In this document: in pieces, positions 1-10,812 of the stretch
Numbering within the stretch: the first letter of the stretch is position 1
Layout of the letters: every line of letters begins with the position of its first letter
Assembly (NCBI GenBank): GCA_036362985.1
Contig: JAYGXS010000007.1
Coordinates: 12,373,810-12,437,809 of the forward strand
DNA from: Ligula intestinalis
Taxonomy: Eukaryota; Platyhelminthes; Cestoda; Diphyllobothriidea; Diphyllobothriidae
Length of the DNA: 64,000 nucleotides
Direction of reading: 5' to 3'
Notes under the pieces: model-generated
Told to the model about the DNA's origin: nothing
The model's input: only the letters and a program-made list of their open reading frames with translations
Database searches by the model: none
Position numbers and translations under genes: made by a program

Positions 1-940
1 CAGTTCTTTATCAAGTTACCGCCAGGCGCTGTCATACCCACTTTACTGCGTTGAATATATATATTGCTAATCGAAGCAAAAATCCGGGCTTTTTAACGAT
101 AAAAACACAAAGCACGCCGGAGTGTTCTCTTATGTAGACCAGTACTTGCTTAACGTAAAATTAAGCCGAACCAACTGTGATATTTGTCCATAAAACGTTG
201 TATGGGAAACAATGTTTTAAGGAGATGTTTAACGCGTTTGACGCTAAAGAGCACATCTTGAATAGCTTTTTATTTAACTGTATATGAAAAGATTGCGAAG
301 CACTGTCAAATCGGTATTGATGGCCACTGCATTCAGGATTAAAATGCTTGATCAATCGACTACTTTTAAAATCAAGGGTCATGGCAGACCACCATATAGT
401 AAATTACATATCTGATTAAAAGTTAGCAGATTTGGGTATAAAACACACATTGAAATTTGTTTGTTTCGTTATTTAGATGGACGTGAAGTGAAAAATGTGG
501 TTCACCAGAATTGAATGCCGTTCTGAAAAGTAAACAGGGAGAGAAAACAAGTGTAAATGTATGGAATACAGCGGTTTTGTTATCCAATCATTTTTATGGG
601 CTATTAAAGATTGAAGAAAATAACTGTATGCGTGTGCATATTGCACTATAAAAAATATTCCAAAAAATGGCATAAACATTTTAGATAGATAGGTTCACTA
701 AAATAGAAAATGTTGATTTACTTCCCTGAAATTGATGTAAATGCAATAATACGGTAGCCAATTACTTTGCGAAAAAGGAACAAAATAGGTTCAAAAAATT
801 GCATAGCAAGATTTGATTAAATGGTCATGGGATATTGCAAAACAGCTAACTCAAATACGGCCATTGATCTGATTGTCAGGCTGCACCGCATTTTATTGTA
901 GAATCGAGCGTAGAAAATAATAAATACAGGGTGTCCCAAA
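1..940. other. AT-rich stretch, nothing recognised
   Basis: Short open frames only, up to about 73 codons on the minus strand. None shows a known motif or a convincing splice pair. It precedes the terminal repeat of the first Penelope-like element. Confidence 0.5.
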
Positions 941-973
941 ATTATGTGGACATATTAAACATATTAGAAGTGA

Positions 974-1140
974 GTTCATGGCAAAAAATGTTTTCAGCAA
1001 GTCTTGATCAGACCAAACATTTGCAAGGGAAATTAACGCTGTACATAACAATTAAAGTTTGAAAAGGTAGAAAAATCAATAACTATCTAACACGGCGCTG
1101 ATTGGCTAACGCCGACTATGTCAGGTTGCGCATGTAGGCA
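974..1140. repeat. PLE copy 1 terminal repeat, left
   Basis: Direct repeat of 3627-3800. Both run through TCAGACCAAACATTTGCAAG, then ACGCTGTACATAACAATTAA, and end in GCGCATGTAGGC. The pair behaves like the long-terminal-repeat-like ends of Penelope-like elements. Confidence 0.8.
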
Positions 1141-1445
1141 ATGTCAGCGTGTTGGTTGAGGAATTGTTGCCAGTTGGTAGGGGCAATTTCCTTTCGCCAC
1201 ATGGTGTCGGTTTAGGCCATGGAAGTGACAGGGCTTGTGTCAGAGTCTTCGGACAACACAGCAATATATTTGGTAGCTTTATAGCTACTGCTTTGGCTCT
1301 TGCAAGCATCCGTTGGCGTAGGCCTTTGGATAATTAGATGGTGTCATGTAGACCGCCTGAAAGGCTTTGTTAGTATCGACTTGATGATTTGTCTCAACAA
1401 GATGTGCGCGAAAAGCCCTCGTGATCGATCTAGTTTCACCTTGAC

Positions 1446-1808
1446 TTAGACACGTACGCTCTTTTTGAGACGCCTCGTTGTACGGCCGATGTATCCTGCT
1501 CTACAGGAGCAAGTGAAGGAGTAAACGAACATTAATGTGGCCTTCAAGGGGAGTCGGTCTTTACCTCCCAATCGTAGGAGGAGAGATTTCGTGAAGTACA
1601 CCAGTAAGTTCGCCGGTGGGAAAGTGTTTGTGATTGCGGTCATCAAGCCTTGTCTGACCAGCTCGCTAGTTGCATCACCTAAGAAAGGCAGTCTTATGAA
1701 CGCGGCTTTCTTTTCTGAAGTTAAGGTGATAGGCATTTTGGCACGTTTTCCAATATTTCTGAGGATGAACCTTTCCAGATATCCATTTTTAATTAGTGTA
1801 TGCTGCAC
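1446..1808 (-). pseudogene. PLE copy 1 GIY-YIG endonuclease, partial
   Basis: This is the 3' part of the PLE polyprotein. The open frame holds a connector with RLPFLGDATSELVRQGLMTA, then FTCSCRAGYIGRTTRRL, which is the Cys-containing GIY-YIG start of PLE nucleases (here G-Y-I-G-R-T-T-R-R). It stops soon after this motif, so the catalytic Arg/Glu half of the nuclease lies in other frames or is lost. In the family the domain nicks target DNA for retrotransposition. Confidence 0.85.
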
Positions 1809-1850
1809 CTGTTGGAGTTCTGCTTCGACCGTTTCAGGAGAACAGATCTG

Positions 1851-2202
1851 TCATATTCTAGCTGATATTCTCTTAACCAGATTTCGTTTTATATCGAGAG
1901 GGACAAAATTGTGTAAGTTATAGTAGTGTCCTGTCCAGGTTTTATTTCGGAAAACCCTGCGCAGGATAGATCCATCCTTTTGTGTTCGCAGAAGTACATC
2001 GAGGAACGCAATTTCATCGTCCACTTTAGTCTCAGTAGAAAATTTGAGCGATTGGTGAGCGCTGTTAAACTTCGCGACCAAAGCGTCAATGTCAGCATTT
2101 CAGTCTGTCAAACAGAAGACATCATCTTCATTGGACCGTAGAATGCAAGATCATTGATAGTGTCCCCTAGACTCCTTGTCTCGAACTTGCCCATAAAAAC
2201 AT
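1851..2202 (-). pseudogene. PLE copy 1 RT motif C and thumb region
   Basis: The minus strand shows NEDDVFCLTD near 2115-2140, the remnant of RT motif C (RYVDD in live copies). The 76-codon frame 2081-1851 follows, with EIAFLDVLL and GSILRRVFRNKTWTGHYYN. The latter is the LDV..R..DG....VYRK.T.T signature after the RT palm in PLEs. A frameshift separates this part from the motif A/B segment upstream. Confidence 0.8.
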
Positions 2203-2580
2203 TTACAACGGTCCAAATTGTGAGCACATCGGCGCAACATCTATCTCTCTGTACAACTCACCATTGCAGAGAAATTGGACATTTTGTGTGCATCGCGTAA
2301 GCAGATCATTGTGTGTTTTCACGGGCATACCTATCTGGTAGTTTGTGTCCTGAATAAAGTCGCAGAGGTAGTTTATGGTTTCTGCCACGTGTGCGTTGGT
2401 AAATAGTGGGGATACATCTAATAAGAGAATTGTACTTCTTGCAACGTTCATATTCTTTATAGCTTTGACAAATTCAAATGTGGCTTTCAAGCTTCGAGGA
2501 TGTATGTAACTTCCAAGAGGTTTCAGCTTTTCTACCAGCCATTTAGCAATGGTGTGGTAAAGGGAGTTTTTCATATCCAA
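2203..2580 (-). pseudogene. PLE copy 1 RT palm, motifs A and B
   Basis: A 125-codon frame. STILLLDVSPLFTNAHV is RT motif A, with its catalytic Asp in LDVSPLFTN. FLCNGELYREIDVAPMCSQF is motif B, normally GVAMGSPLGP. Here the glycines before and after the Ser are replaced, so the enzyme would not be expected to work. It continues the N-terminal segment at 2632-3168 after a frameshift. Confidence 0.85.
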
Positions 2581-2631
2581 GGTAGGACGTAAGGGTAGCG
2601 CCTGTTTGTGAATTTTCGGAAGTCCATTCTT

Positions 2632-3168
2632 TCAAGGTATCGTCGTTCCTACAGGTCTTAGTTTTTCAAGCTCTTTGTCTCTCAAAAGACCTTTTATATG
2701 GAGGATTTTGAGAATTGGAGTCAGCTGACCTTCAACATTATCTGTCCGGTCTTTCTCCTTCTCATCTTTTGATAATTTTGTATGATCTGCTAAAATTGCT
2801 TGTAGTTTTGCAACGTTATCCTTGTTATCCATCAGTACTATTCCAGATTCTTTGTTTGGTCTGGTCAGCACGATATTTTTATTTCTTCGTAGCTCTTTTA
2901 GGTTATCAAGGTGGGCTTTTCTTAATGGGCCTTTATTTATTGGAGTCTTTCTTAAGTATTGCTGGCTGCAGTTTACCAGGGTTGACTTGAGATAATCAAC
3001 CTCTTTAGGCATGGAAGATTTTAGATTGGAGGTTTGGTTAAAGAGGCTCTCAACTTCAGTTTCTAATTCTATTTGGCTCAGCATTTTTCGTGCAATACAG
3101 AATGAAGGGCCTAGGGATAGTACCTCTATGAGACTTTTGTCAGGACGGATTGAGGAATAATTATGCAC
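2632..3168 (-). pseudogene. PLE copy 1 N-terminal region and RT entry motif
   Basis: A 178-codon open frame and the longest piece of copy 1. NIVLTRPNKESGIVLMD (about residues 98-114) is the conserved entry to the RT fingers in PLEs, usually N.V.T.PNKGSG.V.M. The first 90 residues are charged and helical-looking, as in other PLE N-termini. A few weaker minus-strand pieces extend to about 3400. Confidence 0.8.
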
Positions 3169-3626
3169 GTAACTCTCCAGATTTTTTGGGAGGGTGGTCA
3201 GTGCTTTTATTGGTTGAACACTTGGAAGAAGTTGAGTCCACCTGGTCTCGATTCTTCTGTTACTTATTGTTTGAACATAGTCTCCAAATGCTACTATCTC
3301 TAGAATTTCAAGACGGCCGAGAACCGCTGCTCTCTGACTTCGGTTTCTTTGAAGTTCCAGAATTCCGGCATTAACAGTCTCCAGGTAACTTTCTGCTTGT
3401 CTTCTTACTGCAGCCGTAGAAACGGCTATATGGTTTCTTCGTAAGCTTTACCAGTACTGTCTTTGGTATTCACCTCGGTCTATATATTCTGATGGGAATT
3501 CTGCTGTTACATTTGCGTCAGCAAGCCCGCTGTCCAGCTTTCGGAAGCATTGTGTTCCTTTAACAACATGGGATCTTTGGATTGTCTAAATTCCGCAAAT
3601 ATTCCCACGGTTAATATTATCAGTCA

Positions 3627-3863
3627 GTTGATGGCAAAACATTGTTTTCAGCAACTCTTCATCAGACCAAACATTTGCAAGTTAAAGTAACGCTGTACAT
3701 AACAATTAAAGTTTGAATAGGTAGAAAATCAATAACTGTCTAACACAAGCGCTGATTAGCCAGCGCGGACTATGTCAATTCGCGCATGTAGGCGTTAATT
3801 TTCCTTGCCAATGTTTGGTCTGATGAAGAGTGGCTGAAGACAATTGTTTGCCATAAACTGACT
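3627..3863. repeat. PLE copy 1 terminal repeat, right, with inverted copy
   Basis: 3627-3800 is a direct repeat of 974-1140. Directly after it, 3801-3863 carries the inverse of the repeat's first 60 bases. For example CCAATGTTTGGTCTGATGAA pairs with TTCATCAGACCAAACATTTG at 3658-3677, giving a hairpin-capable end. This is the known PLE arrangement of direct plus inverted terminal sequence. Confidence 0.75.
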
Positions 3864-4104
3864 TTTAATTATTATCATAATTGTAAAATTGGTATTTTTT
3901 AAATTTATTATTTAAAAATGTAAACATATCTTCAAGCATACCGTCATTGTTTTTTGGCCGAATGTTATCTAACTGACGTCCATTTTGATCAGGAAACTGC
4001 TGACAACGCGAAACAATGGGAACGTTCACAACATGAAACAATTCAGCAAATGGTCCTACATGATCGACTTATTTAAAAAGTATCCAAAATTGGAATAAGA
4101 CAAC

Positions 4105-4560
4105 ACCTACTGGCACAAATCAGAAGTTCCATCAAAGGGCGATCGCAAACAGTGTGCATTGTTGACTAGAAGACAAATCTCACATGTGCTCTAAGTGGCG
4201 TCCACAAGGCTCTGTCTTGTGGCCAATGTTCTTCCTAATCTATATTAACGACAGCGTCGATGACCTGGCGCGCAGGGCCATCCTGTATGCTGACAACTTC
4301 AAACTCTGGAGAAATATCAGGTCTGACGCCGAAAAGCGAGCGCTTCATGGGAATTCCAATAAATGCAGCACCTGGTCTGTTCATTGGCTGTCCTTTCAAT
4401 GTTAATAAAGTAGAAAGCACATCTTATTAAATGTTGGGTACTAGGGGAATTCACACAAATTTGAGTTTGTTTATCTAGTTCATGGGGTTGCATCGATGCG
4501 CAAAATTATGTTTTCTGGAACTGAATTTTATTAATGTCGGTAAAGTGGGAGAGCATAGAG
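4105..4560 (+). pseudogene. CR1-like non-LTR RT fragment (palm)
   Basis: The 73-codon frame 4184-4405 reads PQGSVLWPMFFLIYINDSVD then ILYADNFKLWRNIRSDAEKR. These are RT motif B (PQGSVLGPLLFLIYIND) and motif C (YADD, here YADN, so inactive). Just upstream, 4135-4183 carries the usual KGRSQTVCI-type lead-in in another frame. The same family occurs inverted at 7690-8600. Confidence 0.85.
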
Positions 4561-4679
4561 CCAGAAGTGGACGAAATCCAGCGTTAATTCATTACTAAAA
4601 TGAAAGTTCAACAGTGCTAACTAACTTGGAAATGTGCATTTAAACTGATGACCTAAGCAGTTTTAAACCATTTCCTTAG

Positions 4680-5470
4680 ACCTCGGCCAGTTGTTCCGTT
4701 GATAAAGTCAACGCAAACTTGCGTACCCTTTCAAGTTGGAGTGAAACATAGCACATGACATGCATTTGCATGTGTTTTGGTACGGCAAAGCTTTCTGGAC
4801 CCATTATTTACCAAAAAGTCCACAATTAAAACGATCTACAATAAAGGATTTGGATCGAAATTACACCAATAACCTTGCATTATCGTCTCATGCAGATCAA
4901 ATTTCTGCCAAGGCTGCCCAGATATGCGGGTTTATATCGCATAATTTTTATCCTTTTAGAAACACTGTTTAAACCTAACCGCATGTTTGCTCTCTCAATC
5001 CTAGAATTCTGTTGTCCACTGTTTAGTCTTATTAACGGGACTGGCCGAAGTAAGATTGAAAAGGATCAGCGAGTTGTCACTGATAAAATATTCTCCCTTT
5101 CTGGTTCTAGGTTTTCATATACAGGTAGATGTTACTGAACAAGCATTACATTTCCTTGAGTAAGGAGACTCGAAACTGCTTATTGCTTTCTTTTTCACGT
5201 TCACAATAGTCCTTTTCTCCTAAAAGTGAACGGCCTTATTCCGGTAAGCCGACCTTAGTCCACTTTTTACTCCTCCCGGATAATTGTACCAAACTTTAGC
5301 TCTACATCCAACTGTTCTCGCTATCTTACCTGCAAAATGCTATATTTGGATCAATATTTCGCACGAAATTAGATTGTCTTATACATAATCGATTTCATAA
5401 CGAAAAATTGCGTAAGCATTTAAATATGGAGAAAATAAAAACGTTACTATCTGTTTCCTTCCCAATCATG
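4680..5470 (+). pseudogene. CR1-like non-LTR RT, thumb and C-terminal part
   Basis: Several frames together give SVDKVNANLRTLSSWS, then SPQLKRSTIKDLDRNYTNNL, AKAAQICGFISHNF, and a degenerate LEFCCPLF. The same string of motifs occurs intact at 31136-30603 (ERSTIKDLGLPYTNKLALSP; AKAAQICGFISHNF), so this is an older copy of that minus-strand element, here on plus. It ends near 5440 with LRKHLNM, matching the end of the other copy. Frameshifts are frequent. Confidence 0.8.
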
Positions 5471-6734
5471 CAACCTGTAAATATTGAAAAGGGTACTCCC
5501 GATATTTGAAGCCCTTCCCAAGATAGTAAAATCGTTTTTTATATAAGCATTTTCTCCTGCAGACTCATGCATCACCTCCAAATGCTGCAATCTCTTCTCT
5601 TGTTTGTGCACGTTGCACTTTTAAAGAATATAAATGGAAATCCGGACCTTCTTAGTTAGTTAGTTATTTTAAGATACCTCTTATTTCTAAAATTTCGATA
5701 AATAAGTTAAACTTAATCAGTATTGATATACAAGCAAAGCAAAACACCATGGTTTCTGTTCAAAATTAAAAAAAGATAATAATAAAAGTGAATAATATAA
5801 TAAGAAGTTACTTATCTAACATACAACGTTCTTGTAGGCCAGAATTTTTAGACGGAATAATTTCATCGATTTGTGAAAAGTATATGGCAAGCATGCGTTT
5901 TCGGCAATTCGTCATCAGATCGTAACAACTGCACACGATAATCAAATAACAAAATAAGGGATTATAAGTGCACTTTTATTGTAATGCATCATTTTCAGTC
6001 TCCCACGCGCCAAAATTGACCTGTATATATGATTGGCGTCAACCAGTGAATTGATGCTGTTAGCAGAGCAGTTTTAGATATGTCCATTTTAGATCAGAGC
6101 ACTGTCGTTTGATTACAAATTCACAAATAAGTTACAACATAAGTCCCTAGATATTTTTAAACATGGTAATATTTTGCCCGTTCCATTCCACGTTTTATAT
6201 TCCTTCATTTTCTTCTGTATTTTGAGAAGATTATGATGGGGTTCATTTACAATGTTGTTAAAAAAAATCAGCATATTCTGATGAAGTTCATGTCAAGTTT
6301 AATAGGACCAAAAATATCGGCAAACTAAAAAACATGTTTGTCTCTGATTAGTTAATGATTTTATTTGGGAGCACAAAACGTAACAGATTTGGGTAAAAGT
6401 AGCTAATGTAGTTCCATTCATATACCCTTAGTCCCAGCATTTTGTACTGGAAAAGTGGTGGTTTTAGACGTTTTTGGGCTAGGGAAATAGGATTGGCAGA
6501 GAAGGAAATTTTTAAAGGAAAGTGGTTAGTGAAAAATGCAGTCAAAGGTGCTTCCCGCGGCCGCTGGGTGCCGGTTATTCCGCATGTAAATTGAAGGTGT
6601 GTGTCCACAAACCATACTTATCTATCTGCAGAACGGTAAGTTGATCCACAGGTAAGTTATAATAGACGAATTCCTTACCACCATGTCAATTTGTATGGCA
6701 AAATTCAAGAACCTTGCATTCTGATAATCAGGGT
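5470..6734. other. AT-rich stretch with a possible PLE-end remnant
   Basis: No gene is supported. 5883-5935 (ATGGCAAGCATGCGTTTTCG then TCATCAGATCGTAAC) loosely resembles the start of the PLE copy 1 terminal repeat and may be a relic. An 86-codon minus frame at 6348-6608 has no recognisable motif. Confidence 0.35.
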
Positions 6735-7645
6735 TTCCCACAATAACTTAAATAATAATAAAGATAAGGAAAATATACAAATATAAATCAAAAATACTTG
6801 TAAATTCAATAAAATTAAATGCATTTAGCATAAATTAAAGTATATTTTATTAAATGTCCTACCTTTTCGCCCATAAATCCCGATAGACCCCGTTTTCATT
6901 GGAAAACCTGCAGGTTGTAGGGATTAATGTGTGGGGCTACATATACTACTATTGCCCAGATTTGTAAGAAAAAAACTCCGTAAACTCAATTCATCTTTTC
7001 ATTCTCGACCATAATTATTTATCTCATGCGTACACTTACCTTAAAATCATGGAAGCAAAACAAAATTCGCCATTTTGTGAACTTATATGATTAAAAGAGT
7101 CCGGCTCTTCATAAATGTTCTTTTAAAGTGCAACATGCGCAAAGAAGTTCTTTTTCAACAAATTTAATAACGTAGGCAATTCGCAAGGTTTTCCCACAAT
7201 AACTTAAATCATAATAAAGATAAGGAAAATCTACAAATATAAATCATAAATACTTGCAAATTCAATAAAATAAATGCATTTAGCATAAAATAAAGTATAT
7301 TCCATTGAATGTGCTAATCTTTCGCCCATAAATCCCGATAAAGCCCTTTTTCATAGGAAAACATGCAGGTTGTAGGGATTAATGAGTGGGGCTACATAAG
7401 CTACATTTGCCCAGACTTGAAAGCAAAAGAACTCCGTAAACTGAAATCATATTTTTATTCTCGAAAATAAATATTTAGCTCATGCGTACACTTTCCTTAA
7501 AATCATGGAAGCAAAACAAAATTTGCCGTTTTGTGAACTTATGTAACTTAAAGTTCCGGCTTTTCATAAATGTTATTTCAAAGTGCAGCATGCGCAATGA
7601 AGTAGTTCTTTTTACGAAATACATTACGTAAGCAATTCCAAAAGT
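6735..7645. repeat. Tandem duplication, two units of about 455 bp
   Basis: 6735-7190 and 7191-7645 are head-to-tail copies. Both begin TTCCCACAATAACTTAAAT and contain CGCCCATAAATCCCGATA, then CAGGTTGTAGGGATTAATG, in the same order and spacing. Small indels and substitutions are scattered throughout and there is no conserved reading frame. Confidence 0.9.
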
Positions 7646-7689
7646 ATCAACAAATGCTGGCTTTTGATCACCTTTGTTCTTAGACTTTA

Positions 7690-8600
7690 CCGATGTGAGC
7701 GTATTTCAGTTCCAGTAAACAGCATTTTGCGCATAAATTCAACCAAGTGAACCAAATAAACAAATTCAAATTTGTGTAAAATCCCTAACCCTTTGTTTTA
7801 TATGAGAAATTTAGTTGACTTTTCTATCATTGCATCTTAAATGCCAAACAGCAGACCAGTTGCTAAGTTTATTGGTATTTCCTTTGAAGTGCTCGCCTAT
7901 TGGTGTCAGACCTGATATCTCTCCAGAGCTTGATGTCGCCAGCAATCAGGATGACGCTGTAACCCACGTCATCGACGCTGTTGTTCATATATATTTGAAA
8001 ATCATTGGCAATAAGACAAAGCCTTGGGTTACACCGCTTAAAACACATGTGGAAGTTGACTTCCAGTCATCGATGCACACTGTTTGCGATCGCCCTTTGA
8101 AAAAATCTCTGATCCTTGTCAGTAGGTTTCAACTTCTTCCAGTTACCGATAATTCAAACATTAATCGTTAATGTGGGACTATTTCCTAAAATCCCTATAG
8201 ATTTTGTCAACCTTACTGTCTTCGTTCACATTCGTTGTGTTGGTTTCCAGTCAGATGGCAGTCTTCCTAATGCAAAGGAAGAAATATATGCACTTGGAAA
8301 TGTGAGGGCTCACTAGCCAATTTTTAAATAATCTATTAGGTATACTGTGTGGGCCAGCTGACTTTTCTTATTTGAGGCTTTGCATCTCTCTTTCAAGTTG
8401 CTTAAGGTTCTGTTTCAGAGAGATGTCAAGTGTGAGTTCCATTAACTTAAAACTAAAAGAAGGTATCGTCCTCTCAACTGTCACATTCTCCCAATCAATT
8501 GGAGTTGCTATTTGCTTCTTTCAAAAGACTAAGGAATCAGTCTTCAGCTGTACTTATACTGGTTGTTGGCCTGTATACGACCAGTCATTGTAGGTTCTGT
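7690..8600 (-). pseudogene. CR1-like non-LTR RT fragment, inverted relative copy
   Basis: The minus strand gives a fingers remnant (KSAGPD..PNRLFKNW-like) near 8370-8310. Then comes KGRSQTVCIDDWKSTSTCVL near 8100-8045 and NNSVDDVGYSVILIAGDIKL near 7990-7925, which are motif B/C with YADD changed to IAGD. The next bases resemble 4400-4560 on the plus strand, including a shared stretch with ACACAAATTTGA. It is the same family as 4105-4560 in opposite orientation and heavily decayed. Confidence 0.75.
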
Positions 8601-9184
8601 GAATTTACCTTATTTTTTATCCAGATGGATTCTTACTCCAGATATTAATTTTCTTATTTATACCGTTACCCCATTGCCTTGTTATTTTTAACAGTCTTTG
8701 CGGAAATTCTGTTATATATGAATCTAAATTTCTGATCGTGCGATTTCTGTTCTTATCTATGTTTTCGTTACGGCAACAACATGGGGTTTCAGGCCTGAAA
8801 GTAATACCTGGAGTTCATCGATTTCGAGGGTAGACTTTGGACATTAATCTACATAAAGCTCAAGATAGTCTTAGTCACCACGTTATGTAGGCATTTGTCT
8901 CTTGCGATCGATTGTATGCTGATACTTGTCAGTGCTGCTGGAGACGAACTGTTATTCCTCCCGACTAGGCTTCGTGGCTTTTTTCTTGTTTATATAAATA
9001 GAACGGTAGAGTTATTCCAAGGATAAGCAAATACAGTACGATGAATTCGGTCTCCCAATGGTTTTTTAAGCCAAAAAGCAAAAACTACTAAACACACTTG
9101 TTGAAAATTAATGTCCAATTTTTTTGCAACCGCAAATGCTGACGAACACACTAAAAATCGTTCTTCGTTTACTGCAGAAACAGA

Positions 9185-9640
9185 AGTCGTCTTATATGAC
9201 TGTCTTCTTTTTTTGGGATGAAACAGACTAGCTGCTAGAACGATGATGGAAGAATACGACTAGAAGCGCTCTCCCAGCGGCGGACTTACAGGCGTTTTTC
9301 ACAAATCTGACTGTTGTGCGGTTTGCTGGTAATTGAAAATTCCTACTGGAGGCGACAGTTACTCCTTATTGCACTAGCAGAGCAACAGCCAGGCGACGAT
9401 AAAAAAAGCACTTGGACACATTAGTGCATGGTCGCGTATAAATGATCAGCCTTGAGGCTACCTACCGCATACCTTGTTGATACGATCAATAAGTCAATCC
9501 TCACGGAGCCGAACACCAGTTAACTTCTCCCTAAAGGGCCTACGCCAATGGAGAAAAGAAAGAGCCCAGGAATTGTCTACATGGCTAGAGCATTCGACGC
9601 TCTGCTGGCAGAGGACGCTATGGAAATCCCTTTAAACTGC
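9185..9640 (+). pseudogene. Possible PLE connector and endonuclease fragment
   Basis: Plus-strand frames give FLGDE, then SALPAADLQAFFTNLTVVRF, which matches the PLE linker before the nuclease (FLGDATS...TFPAANLQVFFT). A degenerate T..C.SRATARRR segment follows where the GIY-YIG Cys/Tyr motif should be. There are many stops. The match is by motif order only. Confidence 0.45.
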
Positions 9641-9667
9641 GTAGTTTATGCGGACGCTAGGTGACAA

Positions 9668-9722
9668 TCGCGTTACCCCCCACTGCCTGTTGAGATTAGT
9701 GCACTTCATGCACATGACCAAT
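9668..9722. repeat. Short dispersed repeat shared with 37101-37150
   Basis: CCCCCACTGCCTGTTGAGAT followed by GCACTTCATGCACATGA corresponds to CCCCCACTGACTGTTGACAA followed by TCACTCCATGCACATGA in the second copy. Both lie next to PLE fragments and are probably part of a PLE-associated repeat. Confidence 0.55.
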
Positions 9723-9981
9723 AATCATGGTATATCCTTATTTCCACTCATCGTTTTCTTCAACGCAATGTCCTGTATATGTTTGCCTAGCCAGGTGACG
9801 TGCGTGAACACCACGATTCGTCAACTAAGACAGACCTTATCCCCTAAGTATTTGTCTTATTTTATTATCGCATGCAATTGTCCTTTTCACATAATGAACG
9901 GCCGAGCAACTCTGCTCACAAAAAACACTTACTGAAGAAGTACTTGTTAGGAGATCCATGAATATATTTGACTAACAACAG

Positions 9982-10630
9982 TTAGCATGTAAGAGGAAGG
10001 TGTTGTGTTAGATGCGCAAATGTCCATATAAGGGTTCTTTTTATTGTATTTTTGGATATATTACCGAAGGGTAACACAATATCTTCTAAGATTTGCTGGT
10101 CAATGATTTTGAAGGAAAGAGCAGAGATTGTACATTTTAATGGCATTCGATCCAGGCACACTCGACCAGATAGGTTCATTGTTACGTCCGCAACATGATA
10201 TTCCTTGGTTAACCAGTTTAGTAGGGGTGCACCTGAGAGTCCCCTTCTCATTGCCTGCTGTGTTGGCCGGTAGAAAGCAAACAGACGATTAGTAAGGCAC
10301 TTACAAAAACACAATTAAATATATAAAGTATCCATGCGCTGGTATACTAACTTACATATGATATCGAAAAAAATAATGGTACTTTGGCCTCTGTAAAGTC
10401 GTAGGTCCTTTCACAATCATTTCTCAAAATCATTTGAATGCTTCGACAAAAGGACACATCACCAAGACGAATAAGCAGGGGAAATCTTGGAGTTTTTTTC
10501 AGCAATGCATGAAGGGACCTCGTAAGAGCGGATATGCTCTGCTTCAGAAATTCCGCTGCCCGTACGCCTTCCTGATCGCCAGAATTATTTGGTTGGTCCA
10601 AGACGTTATTCGATGTGCTCTGCCCGTTTT
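9982..10630 (-). CDS. Two-exon part of an unrecognised split gene
   Basis: The minus strand holds two open exons joined by a 98-nt intron with good signals. The upstream exon (10630-10356, 275 nt) starts after CCTGCTTTCAG and ends at TAT followed by GTAAGT. The intron has CTTACTAAT and a pyrimidine run before CAACACAG. The downstream exon (10257-9982) ends in TAA. Entry phase 1, exit phase 0 and entry phase 0 all agree, and the joined frame is open for 182 codons. There is a tandem acceptor (CAGCAG). The protein has SALTRSLHALLKKTPRFPLL and APLLNWLTKEYHVADVTMNL. I do not recognise the family. An alternative donor at TTCG/GTAATA (about 10067) would truncate exon 3. Confidence 0.4.
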
Positions 10631-10793
10631 CTGAAAGCAGGATGCATAGTGTTCGTGAAAAAAAGACGCCTCCGGTACAAAAAACATTGCAATTGATGGT
10701 TTGCTACAATAATAGGCGTATATAAAACGTACACAGCCAACATAGGCAGTTGCTTAACGGCTGGAGAGGTGTACGTTTTTGGTGGCATTTTAC

Positions 10794-10812
10794 CATTGAT
10801 TGTGCACAACAT
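10794..10812 (-). CDS. Possible 19-nt first or alternative micro-exon
   Basis: On the minus strand, AATTTTAG is followed by ATGTTGTGCACAATCAATG and then GTAAAA. If spliced to the exon at 10630 the phase fits (ATG plus five codons plus G, joining AA) and the frame stays open. It would be an alternative start to the exon at 13447-13246. Only the signals support it. Confidence 0.2.

Larger units (their letters stand above)
974..3863 (-). mobile_element. Penelope-like element, copy 1 (decayed)
   Basis: Read on the minus strand, the order is an N-terminal region (3168-2632), RT (2580-2110), RT thumb and linker (2098-1851), then a GIY-YIG endonuclease (1808-1446). This is the domain order of Penelope-like retroelements. 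The coding frame is broken by several frameshifts and stops, so the copy is dead. The body lies between two direct repeats (974-1140 and 3627-3800), and a short inverted copy follows at 3801-3863. Such mixed direct and inverted termini are typical of PLEs. It is distinct in sequence from the other PLE copies in the window. Confidence 0.85.

Noticed and set aside
1537..1923. 128-codon plus-strand frame
   Set aside because: It is the reverse strand of the PLE copy 1 nuclease and thumb region, whose minus-strand motifs explain it.
7815..8171. 118-codon plus-strand frame
   Set aside because: The minus strand carries RT motifs B and C here, so the plus frame is a shadow.
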